Counted from the stretch's first letter, positions 11,512 through 21,876 are shown. The stretch is DNA of 64,000 nt from Phymorhynchus buccinoides (GCA_017654935.2 CM065687.1:25576934-25640933); one strand, 5' to 3'. Made by a program: numbers and translations. The notes: generated by a model from the letters alone, not told the origin.

Positions 11512-13398
11512 CGTGCGCGCGTGCGTGCGTGCGTGCGTGTGTGTGCGTACACGCTTAATATGCTTAATTTTGTTTCATTGGTTTTGGGTTTTTTCTCTCT
11601 CTTTTAAACAAATTAATGCAACAATACTGAAATCAAAGATTATGAATAATAATAATATATAATAATAATTAAAAAACCATGTATACTTGATGGCATATGT
11701 TTTTGCACCAAAGTGAGTAGCATATTAGTGGGGTTTTCTGGTTACTGCTACACATATCTGTAAAAAGCGCATGGGCGGGTAAAAGCCCACCCCAATTATC
11801 TCATGAAATAAAGAAAATTTCAGTCAAATTTGCTGAGACGAATGCTACTTAAGCCGTCTCATGGGCAAAATGAGACTGAAATTTGCTTCATTTCATGAGA
11901 TATTGGGGTGGGCTTCTTACCCGCCCATGCGCTTTTTACCCCGTCTTCCCCTATCTGTATTGTTAAAAAATCGGGACTTTACTGGTCGAAAGACTGCAGA
12001 GGGCGTCCAATTGTTCCCATCATCTTCCTATTTAAAAATGTTTATTTCGGTTTTTGTGTGTACTGGAATTAGTTGTTATAGGCCTACAGTACGCGGAACA
12101 TCCCTATATCTATATTTTATTTAACCCTTTCACCGCCAAAGTCGCATTTGAGCACCACAGTGATTTAACACCAATGCCACTAAAAGGCATCAAATAGGGG
12201 TCTATTATCTAAAGACCCTATTGTCTTAGTTTGGGGAGGTAAGGGTAGACCTTGTTTTATTTGTGAGAGGAGAATCCCCCAATACTGCAGATGGTTTTTG
12301 TTCTCTACCCAGGTAAATTTAATGGAAATATTTTGCTGAAAAGTGGCTGGCGGTGAAAGGGTTAAGATAAGATATGTGACACCAAAAATGTCCACCGGTT
12401 TTTTTCTACTTCATATCCAGACTACAATGTTTACCTCCTTACTAATAATACCCCTCCTTATTTAATATGATCTTTTTTTTTTTCTTTTTTTTGGGGGGAG
12501 GCTATTTTTTAAATGTCTTAAAGACACACCACGTCATGTGTCAGAATCATGGTTTTCACGAGTTCCCCCGGTTAGAGCTGTGCGCAGTAGCCATACTTCA
12601 ATTTGATTGGCTGCTATTTTCGTCACTTGCAAAGGTTAAACTTTGTTTGCCCCACACCTAAACATTCTCACCTCATAATACTCGGAAACAACTTTTTGCC
12701 TTTCTCGGGTAAGGGATAGGGTTAGGACAAGGTTATAAGGTTGGGTTAGGGTTAGTTTTCATGAAACATTTTAAGTGACTGAAAATGGCCGCTTGCCGTC
12801 ATCCAATCAAACGATGTGTTCCCCCTCTTATAGCTGGTAAGAAATCTTCCATGCATAAGTCAAGTCAAAATTTTATTTCCAGATGGGAACATTGTATAAG
12901 CAAAAACATGCTTTTTTTCAACAAGCCATCCATAAAAAATGATGTAAAGAAAAAATAAAGAACTAAACATTCCAAAGTCGCGAACAACAAGAAAAGGAAA
13001 ATATACAAGTAAACAATTAATTAAAGAAACAAGCAAATAAGAGGGAATGTGACACGTGACGTGGAGGGTCTTTATAATGGGGAGATTCCACTGTATATGC
13101 ATCAAACAATCCGTGTAAGCGTTTCTGAAAATCCAAAAGCTAGTATTTTAGACCTGTGTCGTTCTCAGGGCAATTCACGTTATGATGAGAAAATGTGGGT
13201 GTGTGCATGCGCATGCGTGATTATGCGTACGTGCATGCGTGTTGGCTAACTGGAGGTCTTTTGTGTGATTTTCAGGGTATCTACAACACCTGTATTCACC
13301 ATCTCATGAGGTTCACTTTGTCTATGTAACAAGTGAGTTCAGTTACTTCAGCTGTTTCTCTTTCTGTCCATCTGTTTGTCTGTTGTTGCTTTTACTTG

Positions 13399-13446
<48 letters not shown>

Positions 13447-15294
13447 GTGCGTGTGCGTGCGTAAGTGGGCATACACTTGAGTGTGAGCGTGTGCGCACGC
13501 AAGTGCATGCCTCATCAATGGCAGCTCTGGTGGAACAGCTCTGCCAATTTCCATTCTCATCTATTCAGTGTCTATAACTATGGTGGAACTTCCCTTATAA
13601 GACCTTCAAAAATAATCCAAAATCAGGTCTTATAAGGGAGGTAATTTTAATACTTACAAAGAAGGGCAATGTCTTGGAGTTTGTGTCGTAAATGGGAGGG
13701 AGTCTTATAATGGGAGGTCGTAAAAGGGAGGTTCCACTGTAGTATAATATAATACGCATCATGAAAATCAAACTTACTCTACTTATGATGCTATAATAAT
13801 CCATGGGTAATTCTGCTAGTAGTACAGTGGAACCTCCCTTATAAGACCTCCCATTATAAGACTCCCTCCCATATAAGACCTACTTCTCTGAGACACTGTC
13901 CTTCTTTGTAAGTATTAAAATTACCTCCCTTTTAAGACCCCTCCCTTATCAGACCTCATTTTGGATTATTTTTGAAGGTCTACACACACACGCACACACA
14001 CTCACTGAGTAGTGAGTAGCTCGCACACACATTCATTCAGGTTCCACTGTATACAGTAATTGATCCAGTAATGTAGGCTGTAAAGGATCTTTAAGAAAAA
14101 GAATGATCACGCACACGAACAACACAACACACACAAACACATTCCCACCATAAAATAATTATTCATTGTCTGAACGAAGGAAAGGAAGGTGGCAGAGTGG
14201 TCAAAACGTTCGCCTGCCAATTCAATGCCGAGTGATCCAGGTTTCAATCCCGGCCTCACCCTTTCTTTCCAGTTTGACGTGAACATTGATCATTCCAGTT
14301 TGACGTGAACATTGAACTTTCCAGTGTGACGTGAACATTGAACTTTCCAGTGTGACGTGAACATTGAACTTTCCAGTGTGACGTGAACATTGAACTTTTC
14401 AGTTTGACGTGAACATTGAACTTTCCAGTGTGACGTGAACATTGAACTTTCCAGTTTGACGTGAACATCGAGCTTTCCAGTTTGACGTGAACATTGAACT
14501 TTCCAGTTTGACGTGAACATTGAGCTTTCCAGTTTGACGTGAACATTGAACTTTTCAGTTTGACGTAAACATTGAACTTTTCAGTTTGACGTGAACATTG
14601 AACTTTCCAGTTTAACGTGAACATTGAACTTTCCAGTTTAACGTGAACATCGAACCAAACGTCAATTCCTTCGGATGAGGACTGCTACAAGCAAGTGCTT
14701 TACGCATGTAGAACCCCCCCCAAAAAAAAAAACAACCCCAGAGCAGTTTAAAAATCGATAAGAGCAGGAACAAATCCCGTTGCCTGGTATGTACCAAATT
14801 GATAGCTATGTTTCCCGACTGAGTCAGCCTCACCCCCTAAAAGAAAAAGGGTGGCACTGCACTGCAGTGACGCGCTCTGCAGGTGGGAGCAGCCCGAATT
14901 TCACAGATATAGGTTTCTTTGACTAGAAAAAAAGCACAAATTAAATACCAATACGTTTTTCTGTCCTGGAAGCAGCATCGAAATCTGGCTCGGACAAGAG
15001 GAAGGAATCCGTGGACTTCTCCAAGAAAGTGGGTGACAACTTTTTGTCATGGGCTGAGCAGAACAAGGTCAGTCGCCATTTGCATTGTTTAAAAAACAAC
15101 AACATGACCTATTAAATTGGTAATGAAATATTCTAATAGACAACCTATCATTTTGATTTGTCTGGGTTGTAAAGAAGATTCGTTGCATGAAATATTGTAC
15201 AACAGTTTGTTTTTCTGAGATTCATTCGTGTGCTCCAGAAATTCAACAGTTTCCGTGGCTCCAGAAAGTAACGGTTCCTATGGTTCCCCAATTT

Positions 15295-15346
<52 letters not shown>

Positions 15347-16402
15347 GCTTTTGTGGTCCAAAAACGTAATTTCAGTGTTTTAGTTTGCGATTTCAACAGT
15401 ATACAGACAAAATATTTATTAATTCATACCTACGTGGACAAAAAAAAAAAAAAAGGTCGAGATAATACAGTACATTCTCCTGCCTTAAAAAAAACCCCAT
15501 CTTCAAAATAGTTTTTTTTCTTTGAGCTCCTCTGAAATCAGAATGTGTCGGCGCCGTGTCGGCTGTACACGGCTGGGAGACCAGTGACATCTGAAAACCG
15601 GACACATGCGTACCTTACCCTTTATGGCCATATGGCCTGGGAATGCAGAAGAACGTCATTGAAGCACATCTGTCATTAAGAATCAATACTGGCCTTATAT
15701 GTTTGTATGATTGGTTGAAAGAATGTCTTGAGAAAAAAAAATATATATTCCAAAAGTTTGAGAGAATATGTTTGTTTTTTAAAGTCCTAACACTTAATCT
15801 AAATTTCTAGGCGGAGGGTAGAAATTTGGCTTTGGTATAGTTTGCAATGGTGTCATCTCAATAGTCTTGACATGGCATTGGGTCCAACGTGGAGAAAATT
15901 ATTGTTGATTTCTAAGCTAAATGCTTCTCTATAATTTAATGCTGCATAAGAAAAATTAAGAAATTTTGGCAAACTTGTACTTTAGACACACCCTTTCATG
16001 TTCATGACCCTCAATCTCAAAATCTGCTTTCAGTTTTATGAAAATAATGGTAGGTTGATCCTAATCCCATGGGTGCAACTACACAAAATGATAAAACCCT
16101 GAAAGGCCGGGGTCCAGGGGTAATGTCCCCCTGCAGCTGAAGCAAACATTGATTTATGAAGGTATTTTAGTTTGCTTTTCCCACAATTTATGCAAATGCT
16201 TATTTTAAAGCGTTTGACAAATTCAATAAACACACAAAGACCTTGTTCGACAAATTTAAAAAAAAGGAATGTCCTTTTCTGTTAAAATTCAAAAACAGGA
16301 AATCCATGTATACCAGGAAAAGTTGCACCCATGTAAATCCTAACTTCTCAACTGAGTTGCTTCTCAATGAAAATGTTCAATGCAAAAATGTTGAGGGGAG
16401 CA

Positions 16403-16446
<44 letters not shown>

Positions 16447-16728
16447 GGGGGTGTGGGGGGGGGGGGGGGGGGGGGGAGCATAAAGTACAAGACAGCGGAT
16501 ATTTCTTGTGAGCAGATCAAAGAGGCCAAATTCCACTCCGCTAATGGGGAGCGGGAGCACGAATGGCAGGTCATCATCCAGTACGCGGAGAAAGTCAGGG
16601 CGCACATGATCACCATTGGCTGCCGGGGCCTGGGCACCATCCGCAAGGTCACCACAGGCAGCATCAGCGATGACGTCCTCAAGCATTCGCCCATCCCCGT
16701 GCTTGTGTGCCGGGCCAAAGCCGATTGA
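11336..16728 (+). CDS. Universal stress protein (UspA-like domain), 155 aa, four coding exons
   Basis: The four exons give a single-domain universal stress protein. Residues 16-34 hold the first strand and helix (KLIVVLAVDHSEFSEYAFK), where the conserved Asp contacts nucleotide in the family. Residues 35-53 continue WYLQHLYSPSHEVHFVYVT, 54-85 are a Lys/Ser-rich helix ending FLSWAEQNK, and 86-155 carry the nucleotide-binding end. The motif GCRGLGTIRKVTTGS (residues 120-134) fits the G-x2-G-x9-G-S/T signature of ATP-binding USPs, followed by VLKHSPIPVLVCR. Exon lengths 103, 57, 95 and 213 nt sum to 468. USPs are cytosolic and commonly linked to stress tolerance; invertebrates, including molluscs, often carry many paralogues. 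An in-frame upstream extension exists but is MITE sequence, so the ATG at 11336 is preferred. Copies of one MITE family lie just upstream and just downstream of the gene. Confidence 0.92.
11449..11549. repeat. (GT)n / (GC/GT)n microsatellite in USP intron 1
   Basis: A GT run of about 58 nt is followed by GCGT and CGTG variants. It starts about 10 nt after the exon 1 donor. Confidence 0.97.
11761..11953. mobile_element. Palindromic MITE family D, copy 4 (left end truncated)
   Basis: It begins at TAAAAAGCGCATGGGC without the outer GGGGAAGACGGGG arm and has small internal deletions. The right arm is complete to CTTCCCCTA. It lies in USP intron 1. Confidence 0.82.
12121..12365. mobile_element. 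TTAA-flanked piggyBac-like MITE, copy 2 (245 bp)
   Basis: Ends TTAACCCTTTCACCGCC and GGCGGTGAAAGGGTTAA with TTAA on both sides. The interior matches the copies at 29471 and 47247. It lies in USP intron 1. Confidence 0.88.
12366..13275. other. USP intron 1, distal part
   Basis: It holds a degenerate TTAGGG-like tract near 12708-12760 and a retroposon-like AT-rich block starting GTCAAGTCAAAATTTTATTT at about 12858. A TTCCACTGTATA end of a mariner-like MITE lies at about 13085. No exon is recognisable. Confidence 0.5.
13276..13332 (+). CDS. USP exon 2
   Basis: This 57-nt exon (acceptor GATTTTCAG, donor GTGAGT) completes Trp35 and encodes YLQHLYSPSHEVHFVYVT. This is the second strand of the USP fold, typically a hydrophobic V/H-V/Y strand. 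Confidence 0.88.
13401..13441. repeat. (CT)n microsatellite in USP intron 2
   Basis: A CT run of about 41 nt is followed by GTGCGTGCGT variants. Confidence 0.95.
13579..13742. mobile_element. Mariner-type MITE H, copy 1
   Basis: The left end is TATGGTGGAACTTCCCTTAT and the right end GGAGGTTCCACTGTA. The TA at each edge and CAGTGGAACCTCCC termini are typical of Tc1/mariner-derived MITEs. Confidence 0.7.
13823..14052. mobile_element. Mariner-type MITE H, copy 2
   Basis: It starts TACAGTGGAACCTCCCTTAT and ends GGTTCCACTGTA, with TA edges and GGTCTTATAAGGGAGG-type subterminal repeats. It is interrupted near 13980-14040 by CA-rich sequence. It is inverted with respect to copy 1 and 80 bp away. 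Confidence 0.75.
14185..14928 (+). mobile_element. tRNA-derived SINE G, copy 1, enlarged by a 26-bp minisatellite
   Basis: The tRNA-like head has an A box (GGTGGCAGAGTGGTC) and a weakened B box (GGTTTCAATCC, 14240-14250). The body resumes at TCCTTCGGATGAGGA (about 14667) and ends in the conserved GCAGCCCGAATTTCACAG block near 14888. Between them lies a 26-bp array absent from the copy at 51080. It lies in USP intron 2. Confidence 0.85.
14266..14655. repeat. 26-bp minisatellite inside SINE G, about 15 copies
   Basis: The unit is TTTCCAGTTTGACGTG plus AACATTGAAC, with GTGTGACG, TTTCAG and ATCGAG variants. It corresponds to a single block, TTTCTAGTTCGACGGG plus AAAATTGAAC, in the other SINE copy. 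The period is not divisible by three, yet no frame on the minus strand has a stop, so a 122-codon open frame is a by-product. Confidence 0.95.
14973..15067 (+). CDS. USP exon 3
   Basis: This exon encodes residues 54-85, ending FLSWAEQNK before a GTCAGT donor. The acceptor is a tandem NAGNAG (AAGCAG), so the start may be 14973 or 14976, a one-residue difference. No other frame joins exons 2 and 4. Confidence 0.85.
15299..15344. repeat. (AG)n microsatellite in USP intron 3
   Basis: An AG run of about 46 nt. Confidence 0.95.
15520..15660 (+). repeat. SINE-like repeat F, copy 1
   Basis: TTTGAGCTCCTCTGAAATCA, ATGTGTCGGCTGTACACG, GGAGACCAGTGA and ATGGCCATATGGCC recur in the same order at 43015-43140 and 43166-43310. 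No tRNA head is recognisable. Confidence 0.65.
16068..16333 (+). mobile_element. MITE family B, copy 1 (266 bp)
   Basis: A 13-bp perfect terminal inverted repeat: CATGGGTGCAACT at the left and AGTTGCACCCATG at the right. The interior shares GGTCCAGGGGTAATGTCC and AAAAACAGGAAATC with copies at 22710 and 47708. It is in USP intron 3. Confidence 0.85.
16406..16476. repeat. Long G tract upstream of USP exon 4
   Basis: Forty consecutive G (16406-16445), then a TGGGGGTGT interruption, then 22 G. It is on the coding strand, about 40 nt before the acceptor, and could form RNA and DNA G-quadruplexes. Its exact length may be unreliable in assembly. Confidence 0.9.
16516..16728 (+). CDS. USP exon 4 (ATP-binding motif and stop)
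   Basis: This exon encodes residues 86-155 with the G-x2-G-x9-G-S motif and a TGA stop at 16726-16728. The acceptor is again a tandem NAGNAG (GAGCAG), so a start at 16513 would add one Gln. A very long G tract lies just upstream in the intron. Confidence 0.92.
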   Translation: MKEAKFHSANGEREHEWQVIIQYAEKVRAHMITIGCRGLGTIRKVTTGSISDDVLKHSPIPVLVCRAKAD

Positions 16729-16774
16729 TGATCCGGACGACTTTCATTCAAAGTTCTTGGTAAAGGTCAAGCTG

Positions 16775-17150
16775 TGCCACACACCCTGCATTTCTCTGTT
16801 AATTCCATTTTTCCCTTTCTTACCAAACATGAAGCTGTGTTTTGTGAACATTTTCAACTAATTATCTTTGTTCAATAATTAATTGCAGTCATGATAAAGA
16901 CCATTATCTAATAGGACCCCCCCCCCCCCCCCCCCCCCCCCCCTATGTACTGCAATACACCGCGGCATTTGTCACAGTCGTGGTTCATTGCGTTTTTCCG
17001 TCTTATATGGGGGGGTTAGGGTTATTATTCCAAAAAGATAATTAGCTGAAAAGGTTAATAAAATACAGCTTTATGTTTGGTAAGAAAGGCAAAAACGGAA
17101 AAATGGAATTAACCGAGAAATGCAGGGGGGGTGGCACATCTTTACCTTTA
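16775..17150. mobile_element. MITE family J, copy 2, just downstream of USP
   Basis: Same inverted arms as copy 1, including CCCTGCATTTCTC, TAAAGCTGT-type blocks and the central CTATGTACTGC/ACACCGCG. It has a 26-nt C run at 16918-16943. It starts about 50 bp after the USP stop codon, so it may contribute 3' UTR sequence, including an AATAAA at about 17061. Confidence 0.75.
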
Positions 17151-18347
17151 CCACTTAACACATTCTACTCCATCCGTGCAGCCGCATTTATCTTGCCTGG
17201 CCCAGCTGTGCGGAGAGCTGAACAGGACTATAAAAATGATTAGAAAAATTGATATAAATTTGAAACTATTTGATGTATTGCTTTAAAACTTTAAGGCGTT
17301 ATTGTCAAATGCATGTTTTAAAAGTTTACAAACTTCTTTAGATTTTGAAGTACAGGTTGTAGTTCAAAAAAACTTTTTTAGTTTTACAAAAAAAACCCCA
17401 ATAACAGTGAAAATGTTTGTTCTTTATGAAATGATCGAAAGTAGAGCTGTCTACTTCACCTATATTCGCTAAAAACTCAATACAATCGCTATTTTTTCTC
17501 TCAAAATAATTGTCTTAAATCAATTCAAACACGATTTTACTTACCGTTTTATTACTCAGACATCATAGGTATCAATCCTTCATCGAAAAAAATATGAAAA
17601 GTCTGCTCCAAAATCTAAGCATGACCGGAAAGGAAGTGTCTGCAAAAAAAGGCTAAAGCTACCAAAGTGAACAATGTGAGAATGAGAACCAGGCTAGACG
17701 CTTCAGTTTGAAGATGGGGTTGTATTACGAGTAAGAGTTAACCCGTAAACGGGCAGATTGAGATATGGTTGGCATGAGTTTACGAGTATAACGGGGTAGA
17801 ATGAGTGAAATGGTCGAAATATACGTTGTTATTTTTTTGCTCTTTCCCCACGGCAACAGTCATGCGCCAGTAATACCATTACTAGCATCATTATGACTAT
17901 TGCCATGGGGAGAGAGTGAAAAATAACAGCATGTATTTTGACCATGATAAACAACAAAAGCCAAAAGAAATTGCGGAAGGGCGAGTATACAGATAGCTAA
18001 ACTAGGTGTGTTGTTTCACATATTTTTGAGAAACAGCAGTTTTAAAAATTCCTTTATAAAAATATGACAGAAAAATCAAAATTAACTAATAAGTGTACTT
18101 GAATTTTGTGCACATGATCAGTGATTGCTGGGGTTTTAAAGTTAGGGATGCAAAAAATATGTTTTGTACAAGAATGCATTTGCTTGGGGTTTTTGATTGT
18201 TGGTTTTCTTTTTCTGTTGGGACTCTTGCAATTGTTCTTTCTTGTTGCTTGTTAATTAATTCACAAACTTTTGATGGTCAAAGCTAAATTGCATATATTT
18301 TGAGCTGATTAATACATCACTCTGCTAGAGCTAGATAATTTGTGAAC
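17151..18347. other. Unassigned sequence with a hairpin
   Basis: I see no gene. Most is AT-rich. At 17811-17944 two arms of about 54 nt are inverted with several mismatches (ATGGTCGAAATA and TATTTTGACCAT at the ends; CGGCAACAGTCAT and ATGACTATTGCC at the base), enclosing a loop of about 25 nt. Confidence 0.5.
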
Positions 18348-19220
18348 AATGTCGAGTAAGGGTTACGGTTAGGGATAGGTTTAGGGCAAGGGTAAGGGTT
18401 GGGGATAGGTTTAGGGTTAGCAGACCTGCCTACTTGGAATTTTCCCAATCAGTAGCCCAGCCATCAATTTTCAGTAGCATGGCAAATTTTTTCGTAGCAT
18501 CTACAAACGACGGCAATCGATTTGTTCTCTTCCTGAGCTGAAACGCACTGCTTATGTTTTGCCGATTGAACGTGTTGACAGCAATCGTCTCTACCGCCAT
18601 GATTCACAGAGAAGTCCGCATGGCAGAGGTTGCACTGCAGTGAGCATGGTTCTCACCGAGTCAACTTCTGACGATGCAAAGCCACTCCTCCGTGTAAGCT
18701 ATTTTGAAAACTTGTGCGGCAGGCCGATGTTTTTTCTTAGAACAAGATGGTGAGCCAGATGATTTTCGTTTTCTGGTTTGGGTTCGTTTTTCTTAGTTTG
18801 AAACATCTCCCGAATCGCTACTGCTGCTGGAGTCCGCCATTTTTTTCAGAGAAAGTAATAAGAACGCATGCGCAGTCACTTTGATAAAAACAGAAGTGAC
18901 TAGGTTATCGCGCGTGGCACGGCGTCTGCTCTTAGAAACAGACAAAACCGGGAACGGCATAAGCAAAAATAAAATGCAGCAATTTTTTTTCTTTCCATAG
19001 CAACGTTAAGGTTGCCGTAGCTCCGTAGCAAAGCTTTATTTTTCGTAGCTGCTACGGCCAAATCGTAGCATTAGGCAGGTCTGGGTTAGGGATAGGTTTA
19101 GGGTAATGGTTAGGGATAGGTTCAGGGTAAGATTTAGGGTAAGGGATAGGTTTAGGGTAATGGTTAGGGATAGGTTCAGGGTAAGGATTAGGGATAGGTT
19201 TAGGGTTTGTGGTTAGGGAT
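18348..19220. repeat. Degenerate TTAGGG-like array, split by a transposon
   Basis: GGTTAGGGATAGGTTTAGGG-type repeats run from 18348 to 18420 and continue from 19084 to about 19220. The intervening 18421-19083 is a CAGACCTG element. The array is TTAGGG-related but highly degenerate. Confidence 0.8.
18421..19083 (-). mobile_element. CAGACCTG transposon family, copy E1 (663 bp)
   Basis: Termini CAGACCTGCCTA and TAGGCAGGTCTG are flanked by a perfect 6-bp duplication GGTTAG (18415-18420 and 19084-19089). On the minus strand an ATG at 18840 opens MADSSSSSDSGDVSN. It is broken by a stop, but downstream in another frame lies KKKHRPAAQVFKIAYTEEW, a segment resembling the start of hAT/BED-type transposases. 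An NRF1-like GCATGCGCAGT lies 26 bp upstream of the ATG. Confidence 0.82.
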
Positions 19221-20100
19221 GGGAAATAAAAACATGCACATGCACACAAATACACATACACATTCTCTATGGGGAAAATGTGAAAAGGCACAGAAAAAAA
19301 AAAAAAATGCTTAATGAGTGCATGTTTGTGTGTGCGTGTGTCTGTCTGTGTGTCACAGTGTATGTGTGTGTGTGTGTATGCATGCATTTGTGCATGTGTG
19401 CATACATGGCAAAACACAAGTAGTCATTCTTAAACTGAGTCTAAGAAAACATGTCCTACAACGGCTATGCATTAAAGTCAGCTTAATTGTCAGCTTTCTG
19501 TTTTTGTTTCTGAAAGTGTTTAAATCTGTTATGAATTAAAATGTCCAAACGAATCCTAGGAGTAGGAGCATACTACTCAAAATTCTATTCTACACATACA
19601 CTTACATTTTATAAGGTTATTGGTATTAATAGGAATTGTTCAGAAACAATTAAGGGGAGTAATTTCATGGTGTGTAGGAGTTATCTTGCCTGATTCAATT
19701 GGTCAAACAGGGGAAGGTACTCTGCCATCAGGTAAATCCCCAGCCCTCGCTTCTTGTGTTTGCCAGGAGACACACAGCATGTAGAACGCAGTGCGTCATT
19801 CTGAAATTGATGTAATTTATATTTTTATGTCACAGTTTGCAAGTTCTATCACTTTGTAGCAACTGGTCACCCCTTATTTTTCTAAAAAATGATTGCAAGT
19901 CACTGACTCGCATCCTGCGGTTTCAAGCTTCGACGCCATTGTTGCATTGTCGCTATGGTATTTGACCGAGTAATGGAGGTAAAGAACTCTAATTTTCACG
20001 AAGTGCTCTCCCCTAGTTTTTCCCCCGAAAATCGTCTATTAACCAAGCTACACAAACAAAGACCATGCCACTTTATCTCTTTTCTTCGCACATACATAAA
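19221..20100. other. Unassigned sequence
   Basis: I see no gene. It begins with a CA/GT-rich stretch (19220-19400) and is otherwise unique-looking up to the duplicated CA block. Confidence 0.5.
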
Positions 20101-20250
20101 ATGTGCACACACACACACACACACACACACATAGGCTATAGGCAACATTACCCAACAATTATTCTCACATACATAAAATGTGCACACACACACACACACA
20201 CACATAGGCTATAGGCAACATTACCCAACAATTATTCTCACATACATTTT
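20101..20250. repeat. Two-copy tandem block with (CA)n
   Basis: TACATAAAATGTG, a CA run, then ATAGGCTATAGGCAACATTA and CCCAACAATTATTCTCACA occur twice in tandem. Confidence 0.9.
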
Positions 20251-20835
20251 CCAAATGAAGAACAATCGAAACAAAAGGCTTTCTCAAAGTATTTATTTAC
20301 ACCATTTTATTGACATAAATTCAGGTGAATTTGCATGAATCTGACAATGAAAGAGAGAAAGGGATACTGAGATAGGATGCGAAACACAATCAGTAAACAT
20401 TCACACGCTCTTCGCTTTCTCATAAAAAAAACAAATAATAATAAAAGTGGAGAAACAGGAACAGGAAGGACACAACTGAAAGAAGCACACTGATCAATAA
20501 GCATATACCAGTACTGCTTCAAATTGTTACAGTCTCAAAAATAAAATCATCTTGAAAGCTTCAGGAAAATGAGGGTGAAAATATCGTCTGCAATTTCAAG
20601 TTCTTGGTGAAACCAGTCTCTTTATGAGTAGTCGCTATTATGAAGGGAGACCTACAACGTTCAACAATTTCCTGTAGGTTCTCACACACAACTCGCTTGC
20701 TTTTTCATCCTTTCTATTGATCACTAGCACACACAGTCATCTCTTCAAATGAGGACATCATCATAGAAGGGAGGGGGAAATCCTGAAGTGTTTTCTTTAA
20801 AACAAGAAAATCCACACTGCGTGTTTCTCTCTACC

Positions 20836-20892
20836 TCTGTGTGTGTGTGTGTGAATTCTTTAACGTCTGTTCACCCAAAGTGATGTTAGACT

Positions 20893-20926
<34 letters not shown>

Positions 20927-20959
20927 TCTTTAACGTCTGTTCACCCAAAGTGATGTTAG

Positions 20960-21004
<45 letters not shown>

Positions 21005-21037
21005 TCTTTAACGTCTGTTCACCCAAAGTGATGTTAG

Positions 21038-21092
<55 letters not shown>

Positions 21093-21125
21093 TCTTTAAC
21101 GTCTGTTCACCCAAAGTGATGTTAG

Positions 21126-21160
<35 letters not shown>

Positions 21161-21193
21161 TCTTTAACGTCTGTTCACCCAAAGTGATGTTAG

Positions 21194-21232
<39 letters not shown>

Positions 21233-21290
21233 TCTTTAACGTCTGTTCACCCAAAGTGATGTTAGACTCTGTGTGTGTGTGTGTGTGTTG
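20836..21290. repeat. Compound minisatellite: (GT)n alternating with a 41-bp block, six copies
   Basis: The block AATTCTTTAACGTCTG plus TTCACCCAAAGTGATG plus TTAGACTCT recurs six times, separated by GT runs of different length. It probably lies in the PRPF3 3' UTR; in that sense the GT runs read as CA. Confidence 0.95.
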
Positions 21291-21627
21291 TGGGACACCA
21301 AAAACAAATTCCCAATGAAAAATATCAGTGCTCTCGTAAATGAAAAGAAAATATATTGAATCCATGGAGTGTTCACGCACCATTTGTCAATGTTTAGAAG
21401 ATGTAAGCTGTCACATTAATGACAGTCGTAAAACAGCACTGTTTAAAACACATCTCATTATTCTCCAAGTAGTCAAATTCTTCAAATAAGCTTGAAGAAC
21501 ACACCATTGGCACCATTTTTTTTTCTTCCAATGAATTTTCCTTGGTGACATGTTTTTCTCCACAATCCGCACTCTCACTTCTTTCCTGAAATCTGCATAT
21601 TCATAGAACAGTGGGACTCTCAAAGAT

Positions 21628-21876
21628 TTAACCCTTTCGCCGCCGATGTCATATTCTTGCTCCGCGCTGATTTAACAACCTTGTCACTACCTACATGAAA
21701 TAATAACCCGTTATCCAATGACCTTATGTTGCTAATTTTGGAAGAAAAAAGAAAGGCCTTAATATCTGATATAGGTCATAGGGGGGTTCACAGTATTGCA
21801 GGTGCAAACATGTCTTTACCTAGGAAAGTTTGATACACTACTTTGGCTGGAAAATAGCTGGCGGTGAAAGGGTTAA
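21628..21876. mobile_element. TTAA-flanked piggyBac-like MITE, copy 3 (249 bp)
   Basis: Ends TTAACCCTTTCGCCGCC and GGCGGTGAAAGGGTTAA with TTAA edges. The interior has diverged from the other copies. Confidence 0.85.

Noticed and set aside
14185..14262. tRNA gene
   Set aside because: A and B boxes are present, but the sequence continues into a repeated SINE body, the clover leaf is poor and the B box is mutated. The same holds for 51080-51165, despite its perfect B box.
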